Shown here: positions 1 to 8,159 of the stretch, piece by piece | Position numbering within the stretch: the first letter of the stretch is position 1 | How the letters are laid out: every line of letters begins with the position of its first letter | DNA from: Pseudomonadota bacterium | Lineage (GTDB): Bacteria > Pseudomonadota > Alphaproteobacteria > Rhizobiales > Kaistiaceae | Assembly (NCBI GenBank): GCA_023433185.1 | Contig: JAEZEN010000132.1 | Location: 1-23,813 of the forward strand | Direction: 5' to 3' | Length of the DNA: 23,813 nt | Program-made: the position numbers and the translations under genes | Notes under the pieces: model-generated | Seen by the model: the letters and a program-made list of their open reading frames with translations, nothing else | What the model was told of the DNA's origin: nothing | Databases searched by the model: none

Positions 1-768
1 GCCCATGTCGTCGTGCTCGAAGCGCTCGACGAACTCGGCCTGAAGCCCGCCATGGTCACCGGTACCTCGATGGGGGCCATCGTCGGCGCCGCCTATGCGG
101 CCGGGATGAGCGGCGCTGACATCCGGGATTTCTCGGGCGGCCTCTTCCGCACGGGAAGCGACTATCTCCGCGGGCTGTGGCAGTTGCGGCCCCGCCGGCT
201 GAGCGAGGTGTCGCTGGGCATCGGCCACTATGACCTCATGAAGGTGCTGCGCACCTTCATGCCGCCGTTCCTGCCGGAGCGCGTCGAGGATCTGGCCATC
301 CCGTTCACGGTGATCGCCGCCGACTTCTATGCGGGCAGCGAAGTGGTCATCCGCTCGGGACCGCTGATCCCGGCGCTGGCCGCCTCGTCGGCCGTACCCA
401 TCCTTTTCCGGGCGGTCGCGTTCGAGGGGCGGGTGATGATCGATGGCGGCTGCGTCAACCCGGTGCCTTTCGACCGCCTCGGGGACGTGGACCTGACGAT
501 CGCCTGCGACGTGGTCTCGCTGCCGCGCGGCGATCCCGCGCAGCTTCCCGGCGTCGTCCAGACAGCGTTCGGGTCGGTCGTGCTGGTGTTCAAGGCGATC
601 CTTCGCGAGAAGCTCCGCACCACGCAGCCCGACCTCATGATCCACCCGCCGACCGGCCGGTTCGGCCCGATGGACTTCCACAAGGCCGGGGCGATCATCG
701 CCGCCTGCGACCGCGGCAAGGACGACATCAAGCGCCAGATCGCGGCACTGGTGGAGGCGCGCGCCTAG
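1..768 (+). CDS. Patatin-like phospholipase (RssA/YjjU-type), 5' truncated
   Basis: This is the C-terminal part of a patatin-fold serine lipase, presumably hydrolysing acyl esters of phospholipids or similar lipids; the true substrate is unknown. The reading frame is open from base 1, so the start lies outside the window. The GTG at 13 is inside the domain and is not a credible start. Visible motifs are the nucleophile elbow GTSMG (bases 61-75, Ser at 67-69) followed by a small-residue helix (AIVGAAYAAG), and the catalytic-dyad Asp in MIDGG (Asp codon 442-444). The missing piece should carry the glycine-rich oxyanion loop that normally precedes the visible start by a few residues. The stop codon is interleaved with that of the convergent MATE gene: both use the palindrome CTAG at 765-768. 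No signal peptide or membrane segment is seen in the part present. Confidence 0.9.
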   Translation, partial: AHVVVLEALDELGLKPAMVTGTSMGAIVGAAYAAGMSGADIRDFSGGLFRTGSDYLRGLWQLRPRRLSEVSLGIGHYDLMKVLRTFMPPFLPERVEDLAIPFTVIAADFYAGSEVVIRSGPLIPALAASSAVPILFRAVAFEGRVMIDGGCVNPVPFDRLGDVDLTIACDVVSLPRGDPAQLPGVVQTAFGSVVLVFKAILREKLRTTQPDLMIHPPTGRFGPMDFHKAGAIIAACDRGKDDIKRQIAALVEARA

Positions 769-2162
769 GCGTCCGCCGGGGCCGCGGCCTTCGCCGCGGG
801 CGCTGCGGCCCTGGTCTCGTCACGGCCGAGGCGGCCGACGATGCGATAGGCGAAGATCATCGCGACGATGCCGAAGGGGATGCCGCCGATGAAGAAGCCG
901 GCGAGCGCCCCGGCGCTGCCGGCGAGCCATGCGCCGGCGAGGACGAACGGGATGGTGCCGAGGGTGGCGCGTGCCCAGTTGAGGACCGTGGAGAGCGCCG
1001 GGTAGTTCAGGTTGTTGAAGGCGGCGTTCGAGACGAAGAGGCCGCCGGCGAAGAGGAACGTGATCGCGAGATAGCGGCAGAAGAGCAGCACCAGGTCGGC
1101 CGCCTCGCCGGCCACGCCGAAGGCGGCGACGATGCCATGCTGGGCGGCGAAGAGGATCCCCGACACCGCCAGCACGTAGATGGTGCTGATCTTGAGGCTG
1201 TCATCGAGGGCGCCACGGACGCGCTCGAACATGCCCGCCCCGAAGTTCTGGCCGACCACCGGGCCGACGGCGCCGGAAAGGGCGAAGAGGCCGCCGAAGG
1301 CGACCGGCACCAGCCGCGAGACGATGGTCCAGCCGGCGACAGCGGCATCGCCATAGACCGCGATCGCCGCGGTCATGTAGCCGTTGCCGACGGGGGTGGC
1401 GATGTTGGTGAGGATCGCCGGCACCCCGATCCGCGCAAGCGGCGGGAAGTCGCGGCGCATGGTGGCGAGCCCCGGCCGCGCGATCAGGTCGTGGCGGCGG
1501 ACGAGAATCGAGAGGCCGTAGGCCACCATCCCGATCCGCGCGGCCGCGGTGGCGATGGCCGCGCCTGGAACGCCGAGACCGAGGCCGAGGATCAGGAGCG
1601 GGTCGAGGACGAGGATGATGCCGCCGAACCACAGGGTCGTGTACATCGCGCGCTTGGCGTCGCCGACCGCGCGCAGCAGTCCCGTCGCGCACATGCCGAG
1701 GCCGAGGAGCGGGGTCGTCGGCAGCACGATGAAGGTGAAGAGGGCGGCGGTGTCGAGCGTGTCGCCCGTGGCGCCGAGGAGGCCGAGGGCCGGGCGCACG
1801 AAGGGCAGGCTCGCGAGCGTGGCGACGCCGGTGACGAGCGTCAGCCAGGCGAGCGCCGAACCCGCCAGCTCGCGGGCATGGGGCCGGTCTTCCGCCCCGA
1901 GGGCGCGAGCCACGAGCGCGGTGGCCGCGATCATGATGCCGACCGAGAGCGAGACGTAGAAGAAGACGAGCGCCGAGGCGTAGCCCACGGCGGCGGTCAG
2001 GCTCGGATCGCGCAGCAGCGAGATGTAGAAGAGATTCAGGAAGTCGACGAGGAAGATCGCGACGAGGCCGATCGAACTGGTCGAGGCGAGCACCAGCACG
2101 TGCCGCATCGTCGAACCCGTCGTATAGCGGGCCTTGTCCTTCGGGGCGGCCGCACTGGCCAT
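765..2162 (-). CDS. MATE family multidrug/toxin efflux transporter
   Basis: A 465-residue polytopic membrane protein with about twelve hydrophobic segments in two halves, the size and pattern of MATE exporters (NorM/DinF-like), which expel organic cations or other small molecules in exchange for Na+ or H+. The opening helix (residues about 20-45) is followed by a conserved-looking DFLNLFYISLL stretch, and a second-half glycine-rich segment (GAVGPVVGQNFGAG) matches the VGQNLGAG-like signature of the family. The C-terminus ends in an Ala-rich tail (AAAPAAKAAAPADA), probably cytosolic. The ATG at 2162 has no clear Shine-Dalgarno, and Met19 (MRHVLVL) is a possible alternative start just before the first helix. 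It is divergent from pmbA, with about 145 bases between. Substrate cannot be predicted. Confidence 0.9.
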   Translation of the reverse strand: MASAAAPKDKARYTTGSTMRHVLVLASTSSIGLVAIFLVDFLNLFYISLLRDPSLTAAVGYASALVFFYVSLSVGIMIAATALVARALGAEDRPHARELAGSALAWLTLVTGVATLASLPFVRPALGLLGATGDTLDTAALFTFIVLPTTPLLGLGMCATGLLRAVGDAKRAMYTTLWFGGIILVLDPLLILGLGLGVPGAAIATAAARIGMVAYGLSILVRRHDLIARPGLATMRRDFPPLARIGVPAILTNIATPVGNGYMTAAIAVYGDAAVAGWTIVSRLVPVAFGGLFALSGAVGPVVGQNFGAGMFERVRGALDDSLKISTIYVLAVSGILFAAQHGIVAAFGVAGEAADLVLLFCRYLAITFLFAGGLFVSNAAFNNLNYPALSTVLNWARATLGTIPFVLAGAWLAGSAGALAGFFIGGIPFGIVAMIFAYRIVGRLGRDETRAAAPAAKAAAPADA

Positions 2163-2308
2163 GGAGCGGGTCCGGATTCTTGCGGCCGTTCCGGCCGGAG
2201 GCGGGCTGTCGCGGACGATATGGCGCGGATCACTGCGAAGAGCAATCGATGCGGGTGCCTTGCCCCTGCGGCCTATCGGCCATAGATGAGGGCTCCCCGG
2301 AGACCACC
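2163..2308. promoter_or_regulatory. Divergent intergenic region, MATE / pmbA operon
   Basis: These 146 bases separate two divergent starts, so promoters for both the MATE gene and the envelope operon should lie here. I see no convincing sigma-70 boxes. The frame of pmbA stays open through most of this stretch, but that extension (residues such as CPCGL and GSPETT) does not look like the family N-terminus. Confidence 0.35.
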
Positions 2309-3652
2309 ATGACCCAGATCCTCGACCAGTCCGACCTTGCCGACCGCGCCGCCCGTCTCGTCGAGGCCGCGAAGCGCGCCGGCGCCGATGCCGCCGATGC
2401 GGTCTGCGTGCGCGGCATGTCCCTCTCGGTCGAGGTCCGGCTCGGGAAGATCGAGGAGACCGGCCGGGCGGAGGGCGACGACTTCACGCTGCGGGTCTTC
2501 GTCGGCAAGCGCACCGCCAATGTCTCGGCCAATGTCGTCGGCGATCCCGCCGAACTGGCCGAGCGCGCCGTTGCGATGGCGCGGGTGGCGCCGGAGGATC
2601 CCTATGCCGGTCTCGCCGACGCCGAGCGCCTTGCGACGGCCTTTCCCGACCTCGACGTTCTCGATGCCGCGATCCCGTCCGCGGCGGAGATGACCGAGGC
2701 GGCGCTCGCCGTCGAGGATGCGGCGCGCGCCGTTCCGGGCGTGAGCAATTCCGGCGGCGCCAGCGCCGGTTGGTCGCTCGGCGGCCTGGTGCTCGCCACC
2801 TCGCACGGCTTCACCGGCTCCTATCTGACGTCGCGCTTCAGCCTGTCGGCCTCGGCCATCGCCGGCGAAGGGACGGCGATGGAACGCGACTACGAGGCCG
2901 AGGTGAAGGTGCACCGGGGCGACCTCTCCGACCCCGCGACGATCGGCCGGAAGGCGGGCGAGCGCGCGGTGCGCCGGCTGAATCCGTCCCAGTTCCCGAC
3001 CGGCCGGGGCACCGTGGTTTACGATCCGCGCGTCTCGACCAGCCTCGTCGCGAGCCTCGCCGGCGCCGTCAACGGGGCGGCGATCGCCCGCAAGACCAGC
3101 TTCCTCCGCGACAGGATGGGTGAGCAGGTCCTCGCCCGCGGGATCCGCATCACCGACGATCCGCTCCGCCCGCGCGGGCTCGCCTCGCGCCCGTTCGATG
3201 GCGAGGGCGTGGCGCCGGAGGCGTTCGACGTGGTCGACGACGGTGTGCTCCAGCGCTGGTTCCTCGATTCGGCGACGGCCCGCGAACTCGGCCTTCAGAC
3301 CAACGGCCACGCTTCGCGCGGCGGCGGCAACCCCGCGCCGGGCTCCACCAACCTCACCCTTCAGCCCGGCAGCCAGACGCCGGAGGAACTGATCGCGGCG
3401 ATCGGCGAGGGCCTCTACGTGACCGAGATGATCGGCCACGGCGCCAATCTGGTCACCGGCGACTACAGCCGCGGCGCCGCCGGCTTCGCCATCCGCGGCG
3501 GTGTCCTGGCCGAGCCGGTCAGCGAGATCACCGTCGCCGGCAATCTCCGCGAGATGTTCCTGAACCTGACGCCGGCGAGCGATCTCACCTACCGCTTCGC
3601 CCTCAATGCCCCGACGGTCGCCATCGAAGGCATGACCATCGCGGGACGGTGA
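2309..3652 (+). CDS. pmbA: PmbA/TldE, TldD/PmbA-family metallopeptidase partner
   Basis: A 447-residue protein of the usual PmbA (TldE) length. With TldD it forms the cytosolic protease that matures modified peptides and degrades unfolded peptides; TldE itself lacks the HExxxH zinc motif, and none is visible here. Family marks are the N-terminal domain beginning SDLADRAARLVEAAKRAGAD, the central VVYDPRVSTSLVASL region, and the C-terminal GEGLYVTEMIGHGANLVTGD and EITVAGNL blocks. The ATG at 2309 (MTQILDQSD) is chosen because homology begins there; the frame is open back to 2180, but that part is not family-like. It is the first gene of a tight six-gene operon, and its TGA overlaps the GTG of the next gene (GTGA, 3649-3652). 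No tldD is in the window. Confidence 0.93.
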   Translation: MTQILDQSDLADRAARLVEAAKRAGADAADAVCVRGMSLSVEVRLGKIEETGRAEGDDFTLRVFVGKRTANVSANVVGDPAELAERAVAMARVAPEDPYAGLADAERLATAFPDLDVLDAAIPSAAEMTEAALAVEDAARAVPGVSNSGGASAGWSLGGLVLATSHGFTGSYLTSRFSLSASAIAGEGTAMERDYEAEVKVHRGDLSDPATIGRKAGERAVRRLNPSQFPTGRGTVVYDPRVSTSLVASLAGAVNGAAIARKTSFLRDRMGEQVLARGIRITDDPLRPRGLASRPFDGEGVAPEAFDVVDDGVLQRWFLDSATARELGLQTNGHASRGGGNPAPGSTNLTLQPGSQTPEELIAAIGEGLYVTEMIGHGANLVTGDYSRGAAGFAIRGGVLAEPVSEITVAGNLREMFLNLTPASDLTYRFALNAPTVAIEGMTIAGR

Positions 3653-4458
3653 CGGCCGAAATGGCTCACGGAGGGGCGCGCGCCGACGACCTGGCCCTGC
3701 TGGAACGGGCCGGCGCCGAGGCGGCGGCGTTGGCGCTCTCCTATTTCGGGCGCGAGCCCCAGGTCTGGCTGAAGGACGGCGGCTCGCCGGTCAGCGAGGC
3801 CGATCTTGCCGTCGATCGACGCCTGGCGGAGGTGCTGCTGGGGGAGCGACCTGACTATGGCTGGCTGTCGGAGGAGACCGCCGACACCAGGCTTCGCCTG
3901 GGACGCGACCGGGTCTTCGTCGTCGACCCGATCGACGGTACCCGTTCCTTCCTCGCCGGGGCGAAGGACTGGACCGTGTCGCTCGCCGTGGTCGAGGCGG
4001 GGCGGCCGGTGGTCTCGGTGCTGGTCGCGCCGGCGCTGGACGAGACGTTCCACGCGGTCGCGGGGGAGGGCGCCTTCCTTTCCGGCCGGCGCCTGCACGC
4101 GCGCTCTGTGGCCGGCCTCGGCGACGCACGCTTTGCGAGCAGCCGCCGCTATGCCGGCGCGGTCGGCGGCTCCGGACCGCCGCGGAAGCCCCGCTTCATC
4201 GGCTCCCTCGCCTATCGGATTGCGCTGGTCGCGGCGGGCGAGATCGATGTCGTCATCGCCAAGCCCGCGGCACGGGACTGGGACCTTGCGGCTGCCGACC
4301 TTTTGGTGCACGAAGCCGGCGCGAGGCTCGCCACCCTCGGCGGTGCGAACCTCGGCTACAATGGGCAGGATACGACTCACCCGACGCTGATCGCCGCGAA
4401 TCCGGCGCTTTTCGGCGACGTTGTGAAGCTGGTGCGAAGAGTGGACAGCGAGTCTTGA
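3649..4458 (+). CDS. Inositol monophosphatase family phosphatase (CysQ/SuhB-like)
   Basis: A 269-residue Mg2+-dependent phosphatase of the IMPase/FBPase superfamily. It carries the metal-site motifs in order: SEET (74-77), DPIDGT (93-98, the classic metal-binding loop), and WDLAAADLLVHEAGA (211-225), with the Trp-Asp of motif B. Members hydrolyse inositol phosphates or 3'-phosphoadenosine 5'-phosphate (CysQ). The short motifs do not settle which, though CysQ-like annotation is common for this gene beside pmbA in Rhizobiales. The start is the GTG at 3649, sharing GTGA with the pmbA stop, which suggests translational coupling; the ATG at 3661 four codons on is an alternative. It ends 3 bases before the DUF4170 gene. 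Cytosolic, with no signal peptide. Confidence 0.9.
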   Translation: MTAEMAHGGARADDLALLERAGAEAAALALSYFGREPQVWLKDGGSPVSEADLAVDRRLAEVLLGERPDYGWLSEETADTRLRLGRDRVFVVDPIDGTRSFLAGAKDWTVSLAVVEAGRPVVSVLVAPALDETFHAVAGEGAFLSGRRLHARSVAGLGDARFASSRRYAGAVGGSGPPRKPRFIGSLAYRIALVAAGEIDVVIAKPAARDWDLAAADLLVHEAGARLATLGGANLGYNGQDTTHPTLIAANPALFGDVVKLVRRVDSES

Positions 4459-4461
4459 GCA

Positions 4462-4755
4462 ATGGCCGGTAGCGACAGCATCACGGGTGGGCCGGGAGGC
4501 ACGAGCCAGGGCGGTGCCGCGCCGCCGCAACTCCTCCATCTCGTCTTCGGCGGCGAACTCGAGAGCGTCGAGGGGTTGCGCTTCTCCGATCTCGCGGCCC
4601 TCGACATCGTCGGCATCTACCCGAACTACAGGACCGCCTACGACGCCTGGAAGGGCAAGGCGCAGGCGACCGTCGACAACGCGCGCACCCGCTACTTCAT
4701 CGTGCACCTGCACCGCCTCCTCGATCCCGAGGCCTCGGTGTCCGGCGATCGCTAG
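4462..4755 (+). CDS. DUF4170 domain protein
   Basis: A 97-residue protein whose core from LHLVFGGELE through DIVGIYPNY to RYFIVHLHRLLDPE is the characteristic DUF4170 sequence, an alphaproteobacterial family without an assigned biochemical role. The first 22 residues are low complexity (Gly/Ser/Pro). There are no membrane segments or signal peptide, so it is probably a small cytosolic protein or an accessory to a membrane-associated enzyme. It sits 3 bases after the phosphatase and 9 bases before the DUF374 acyltransferase, inside the lipid A-Kdo operon. That placement suggests a link with lipid A or core assembly, but this is inference from neighbourhood only. Confidence 0.9.
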   Translation: MAGSDSITGGPGGTSQGGAAPPQLLHLVFGGELESVEGLRFSDLAALDIVGIYPNYRTAYDAWKGKAQATVDNARTRYFIVHLHRLLDPEASVSGDR

Positions 4756-4764
4756 CCGGCAACG

Positions 4765-5562
4765 ATGGTCGAGTCCCTGCGATCCGCGGAGAATGCGGAG
4801 CGGCCGCACGACGGAGCCGCCCCGCCCGCGGTCGCGGTCAGGAAGAAGCGGCGGAAGCCGCGGCTGTCGAGCCGCATCCTCAAGAGCGGCCCGGTGCAGA
4901 AGGGCGTCGCCGGGCTGGCCGCCAGTTACCTGCGCTTCGTCAACTGGACGAGCCCGCTCCGCTTCGATCCCGAGGATGCCTTCGACCGCTACATCCATCT
5001 GGCGCCGGTGATCTTCACGATGTGGCATGGCCAGCACTTCATGCTGCCCTTCGCCCGCATCTTCGACTTCGATGCCCGGGTGCTGATCTCGCGCAGCAGC
5101 GACGGCGAGCTCAACGCGCTCGTCGCCGAGAAGCTCGGGGTGAAGACGATCCGCGGCTCGACCGCCCGGGACGCGTCGCGCATGCTCGAGAAGGGGGCGC
5201 TCGCCGGTTTCGTCGAGATGAAGACGGCCATCGAGCAGGGTGCCTGCGTGACGATGACGGCCGACATCTCCAACCTCGCGGCCCGGCGGGCCGGGCGCGG
5301 CATCGTGACGCTTGCCCGGGCGAGCGGCCGGCCGATCATCCCCATCGCCTATGCGAGCAGCCGCCGGATCGACGTGAAGAGCTGGGACCGTTCGACCATC
5401 AACCTGCCGTTCGGCCGTTCGGTCGTCGCGGTGGGGGCTCCGGTCATGGTGGCGGAGGACGCCGATACCACCGTTCTCGAGGAGAAGCGGCTGGCTGTCG
5501 AGACCAGCCTCAACGAGGCGACAGAGCGCGCGCATCGCATCGTCGACGGGCGCCGTGGCTAG
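4765..5562 (+). CDS. DUF374 lysophospholipid acyltransferase-like protein
   Basis: A 265-residue protein of the DUF374/LPLAT superfamily, which transfers acyl chains to lipid or glycolipid acceptors at the inner membrane. Signature blocks are TMWHGQHFMLP (85-95), the ISRSSDGE block (108-115), VKTIRGST, and SGRPIIPIAYASS followed by SWDRSTINLPFGR. The usual GPRGP-type substrate loop is replaced by MTADISNLAARRAGRGIV, and no classic HX4D is seen, so chemistry should not be assumed from PlsC-type enzymes. A basic stretch (RKKRRKPR, 26-33) precedes an amphipathic region and may aid membrane binding. It overlaps waaA by 8 bases. The position next to Kdo transferase makes a role in modifying lipid A or a related lipid plausible; this is inferred. 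Confidence 0.85.
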   Translation: MVESLRSAENAERPHDGAAPPAVAVRKKRRKPRLSSRILKSGPVQKGVAGLAASYLRFVNWTSPLRFDPEDAFDRYIHLAPVIFTMWHGQHFMLPFARIFDFDARVLISRSSDGELNALVAEKLGVKTIRGSTARDASRMLEKGALAGFVEMKTAIEQGACVTMTADISNLAARRAGRGIVTLARASGRPIIPIAYASSRRIDVKSWDRSTINLPFGRSVVAVGAPVMVAEDADTTVLEEKRLAVETSLNEATERAHRIVDGRRG

Positions 5563-6874
5563 GCTCGCCGCGACGGCCGCCTTCGGCGTCTATCGCCTTG
5601 CGGGGATACTGATCCGCCCGGCGACTCCGCTGCTTCTGTCGTGGCGGGTGTCGAAGGGCAAGGAGGACCCGACGCGACTCGGCGAGCGCTACGGCCGCCC
5701 AGGCCGCGAGCGCCCGGCGGGGCGACTGGCCTGGATCCACGCGGCGAGCGTCGGCGAGACGATCGCCGTCCTGCCCCTGATCCGAAAGCTGCGGGCGGAG
5801 CGGGTGCAGGTGCTGCTCACCACCGTCACGCTCACGGCGTCGAAGATTGCCGCCGAGCGTCTGCCGGCCGGTGCGATCCACCAGTTCGCTCCCCTCGACT
5901 GCAAGCCCTTCACCGAAGCGTTCCTCACGCATTGGCGGCCCGATGTCGCCGTCTTCGTCGAATCCGAGATGTGGCCGCAGGCGGTGATGAGCCTGTCCGC
6001 CCGCCGCATCCCCCTGGTGATTGCCAACGCGCGGATGTCGCAGCGGAGCTTCGCCGGCTGGAACCGCTTCCGGGCCGTGGTCTCCGATCTCTTCACGCGC
6101 GTCTCGCTCTGTCTCGCCCAGACCGCACGCGATGGTGAGCGCTACGCCGCCCTCGGGGTCCGGCAGGTCGTCGTCACGGGGAACCTCAAGTTCGATTCGC
6201 CGCCCCTTGCTGCGGCGCCGGAAGCGGTCGCCGCATTTCGTGATGCGCTCGACGGTCGCCCGGTGTGGCTGGCGGCGAGCACCCATCCCGGCGAGGACGA
6301 GATCGTCGCCGATGCCCATGCCCGGCTCGTCGCGACGCATCCCGCCCTGCTCACGGTCATCGTGCCGCGCCATCCGGAGCGCGGACCCGGCATCGCCGCG
6401 ATGCTCGACGCCCGCGGTCTGGGCACCGCGCGGCGGAAGGCCGAAGAGCCGCTCGCCCCGGACGTTGCGGTCTATGTCGCGGACACGCTCGGCGAACTCG
6501 GGCTCTTCTACCGGGCGGCGCCGGTCGCCTTCGTCGGCGGCTCGCTCGTGCCTCACGGAGGGCAGAATCCGATCGAGCCGGTGATGCTCGGCTGCGCCGT
6601 GCTCCACGGCCCGCATGTCCAGAACTTCGCCGATGTCTATGCCGCGCTCGACGGGCTCCGTGGCGCCGCGAAGCCGGTCACCGACGCCGCGAGCCTCGCC
6701 GACGGGGTGGAGGCGCTGCTTGCGGATCCCGGGCTCCGCGAACGGCGCGTCGCCGCTGCGAATGCCGCGCTCAAGCCGTTCACCGGCGCGCTCGCAGCGA
6801 CCTGGACGGCGCTCGCTCCGTATCTCATCGAGCCGGCTAAGGGGCCGGCCGAACTGGCGGCACCCGTGCCTTGA
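5555..6874 (+). CDS. waaA: 3-deoxy-D-manno-octulosonic acid (Kdo) transferase
   Basis: Adds Kdo from CMP-Kdo to the lipid A precursor at the cytoplasmic face of the inner membrane (GT30 family). The 439-residue length fits. An N-terminal hydrophobic anchor (about 4-29) is followed by RLGERYG (41-47) and IHAASVGE (61-68), with the Glu corresponding to the catalytic base of WaaA. VESEMWPQ (135-142) is a family hallmark, and the donor-binding half has STHPGEDE, PRHPERG and GGSLVPHGGQNPIEP. The GTG start at 5555 overlaps the acyltransferase stop by 8 bases, and its TGA overlaps the TTG of lpxK. Whether it adds one or two Kdo residues cannot be read from the sequence. Confidence 0.95.
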   Translation: MARLAATAAFGVYRLAGILIRPATPLLLSWRVSKGKEDPTRLGERYGRPGRERPAGRLAWIHAASVGETIAVLPLIRKLRAERVQVLLTTVTLTASKIAAERLPAGAIHQFAPLDCKPFTEAFLTHWRPDVAVFVESEMWPQAVMSLSARRIPLVIANARMSQRSFAGWNRFRAVVSDLFTRVSLCLAQTARDGERYAALGVRQVVVTGNLKFDSPPLAAAPEAVAAFRDALDGRPVWLAASTHPGEDEIVADAHARLVATHPALLTVIVPRHPERGPGIAAMLDARGLGTARRKAEEPLAPDVAVYVADTLGELGLFYRAAPVAFVGGSLVPHGGQNPIEPVMLGCAVLHGPHVQNFADVYAALDGLRGAAKPVTDAASLADGVEALLADPGLRERRVAAANAALKPFTGALAATWTALAPYLIEPAKGPAELAAPVP

Positions 6875-7881
6875 GCCGGGCACCGCGCTTCTGGTGGCGG
6901 CCGGAACGCAGCGCCGCCGCGATGATGCTCTGGCCACTGTCCGCGACCTACGGACGAGCGGCGGCCTGGAAGATGGGCCGCGCCCCGCGCTTCCGGCCGC
7001 CGGTGCCGGTGGTCTGCGTCGGCAACTTCGTCGTGGGCGGGGCGGGCAAGACGCCGACCGCGCTCGTCCTCGCCCGCCTCGCGAGGGGCCGGGGCCTAAA
7101 GTCGGGCTACCTGACGCGCGGCTATGGCGGCTCGGCCAGGGGGCCGCTGCTCGTCGACCCCGCCCGCCATTCGTCCGGCGACGTCGGGGACGAGCCGCTG
7201 CTCCTTGCCGCGGCGGCGCCGACGATGGTCAGCGCCGACCGGATTGCCGGGGCGAAGGCCCTGGTCGACCTCGGAGTCGACATCATCATCATGGATGACG
7301 GGTTCCAGAACCCGTCGCTTGCCAAGGATCTGGCGCTGGTCTGCATCGATGCCGGGGTCGGTATCGGCAACGGCATGGTGACGCCGTCGGGGCCGCTCCG
7401 GGCGCCGTTGGCAGTTCAACTCCGGAAGGCGGACGCCCTCGTGCTGATCGGCGAGGGCGAGCGCTCCGAGGCCCTGGTGCGCACGGCGGCGCGGGCCGGG
7501 CGGCAGGTGCTGCGGGCGGCGCTCAAGCCGGCCCGGGTCCGCGAGTTCCGCAAGGAGCCGCTGCTGGCCTTCGCGGGGATCGGTCGGCCGGAGAAGTTCT
7601 TCGAGTCCCTCGTCGCGGCGGGCGCCACGGTGACGCGCTCCGTGCCCTTTCCCGACCACCACCGCTACAGCGAGGCCAATGCGGCGACCCTCATCGCCCG
7701 CGCCGAGGCGGAGGGCCTGCGGCTGGTCACCACCGAGAAGGACATGGTGCGCCTCGCCGGGGCCGGCGGCCGGCTCGCCGAATTGCGCGAGAAGACCACG
7801 GCCTTCGGCGTGACGCTCGAGTTCGAGAACCCCGGGGCCGTGGGCGAAATGCTGGAATCCGCGGCCCTCAAGGCGCGGTAG
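6871..7881 (+). CDS. lpxK: Tetraacyldisaccharide 4'-kinase (lipid A 4'-kinase)
   Basis: Phosphorylates the 4' position of the lipid A disaccharide to give lipid IVA, just before Kdo addition, at the inner membrane. The 336 residues carry the N-terminal hydrophobic segment and the family P-loop GNFVVGGAGKTP (51-62), then LTRGYGG, GDEPLLLA, MDDGFQNPSLAKD (the DDGFQ metal/substrate motif) and the late TTEKDMVRLA. The start is a TTG at 6871 overlapping the waaA stop as TTGA, typical of translational coupling; no in-frame ATG would retain the conserved N-terminus. It is the last gene of the operon and converges on DUF2093 with a 9-base gap. The enzyme implies that the cell makes a 4'-phosphorylated lipid A intermediate. 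Confidence 0.95.
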   Translation: MSRAPRFWWRPERSAAAMMLWPLSATYGRAAAWKMGRAPRFRPPVPVVCVGNFVVGGAGKTPTALVLARLARGRGLKSGYLTRGYGGSARGPLLVDPARHSSGDVGDEPLLLAAAAPTMVSADRIAGAKALVDLGVDIIIMDDGFQNPSLAKDLALVCIDAGVGIGNGMVTPSGPLRAPLAVQLRKADALVLIGEGERSEALVRTAARAGRQVLRAALKPARVREFRKEPLLAFAGIGRPEKFFESLVAAGATVTRSVPFPDHHRYSEANAATLIARAEAEGLRLVTTEKDMVRLAGAGGRLAELREKTTAFGVTLEFENPGAVGEMLESAALKAR

Positions 7882-7890
7882 CCGCGGTCC

Positions 7891-8109
7891 TCAGTCGCCC
7901 TTCGGCGGCCGGTGGCGGCTGACCGAGGTGGCGGCGTCGGCATAGGCCTCCTGGTGCTCGACGCTCCAGTACTTCAGTTCGTCGAGCGGGATGTCGACGC
8001 CGGTGACGGCGCAGCGCACGAAGCTTCCCGGGGCGATCACCTGGAAGTCGCCGTCGAGAAAGCGGAGCCGCGCAAGACCGCCGCGGCCGTGTCGTTCCAT
8101 CCGATTCAT
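7891..8109 (-). CDS. DUF2093 domain protein
   Basis: A 72-residue protein with the DUF2093 core: ARLRFLDGDFQVIAPGSFVR, then CAVTGVDIPLDELKYW and SVEHQEAY. The family is small, alphaproteobacterial and uncharacterised, and often found beside lpxK. The ATG at 8109 (MNRMERHG) is chosen because homology starts soon after it; the ATG at 8100 is equally possible and neither has a strong Shine-Dalgarno. The frame is open upstream to 8163, where an ATG would overlap the AsmA stop by 4 bases, but those 18 residues are Arg-rich and unlike the family. It lies 50 bases downstream of the AsmA gene on the same strand and is probably cotranscribed with it. No function can be assigned. Confidence 0.85.
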   Translation of the reverse strand: MNRMERHGRGGLARLRFLDGDFQVIAPGSFVRCAVTGVDIPLDELKYWSVEHQEAYADAATSVSRHRPPKGD

Positions 8110-8159
8110 GCGGCGACCATAGCCGGCCCCGCGCCGTGCGCGCAAATCAAGCCGCCATC

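Noticed and set aside
3589..5535. A 648-codon reverse-strand open frame under the phosphatase, DUF4170 and acyltransferase genes
   Set aside because: It spans three recognisable forward genes and has no family-like motifs; it is a GC-bias shadow.
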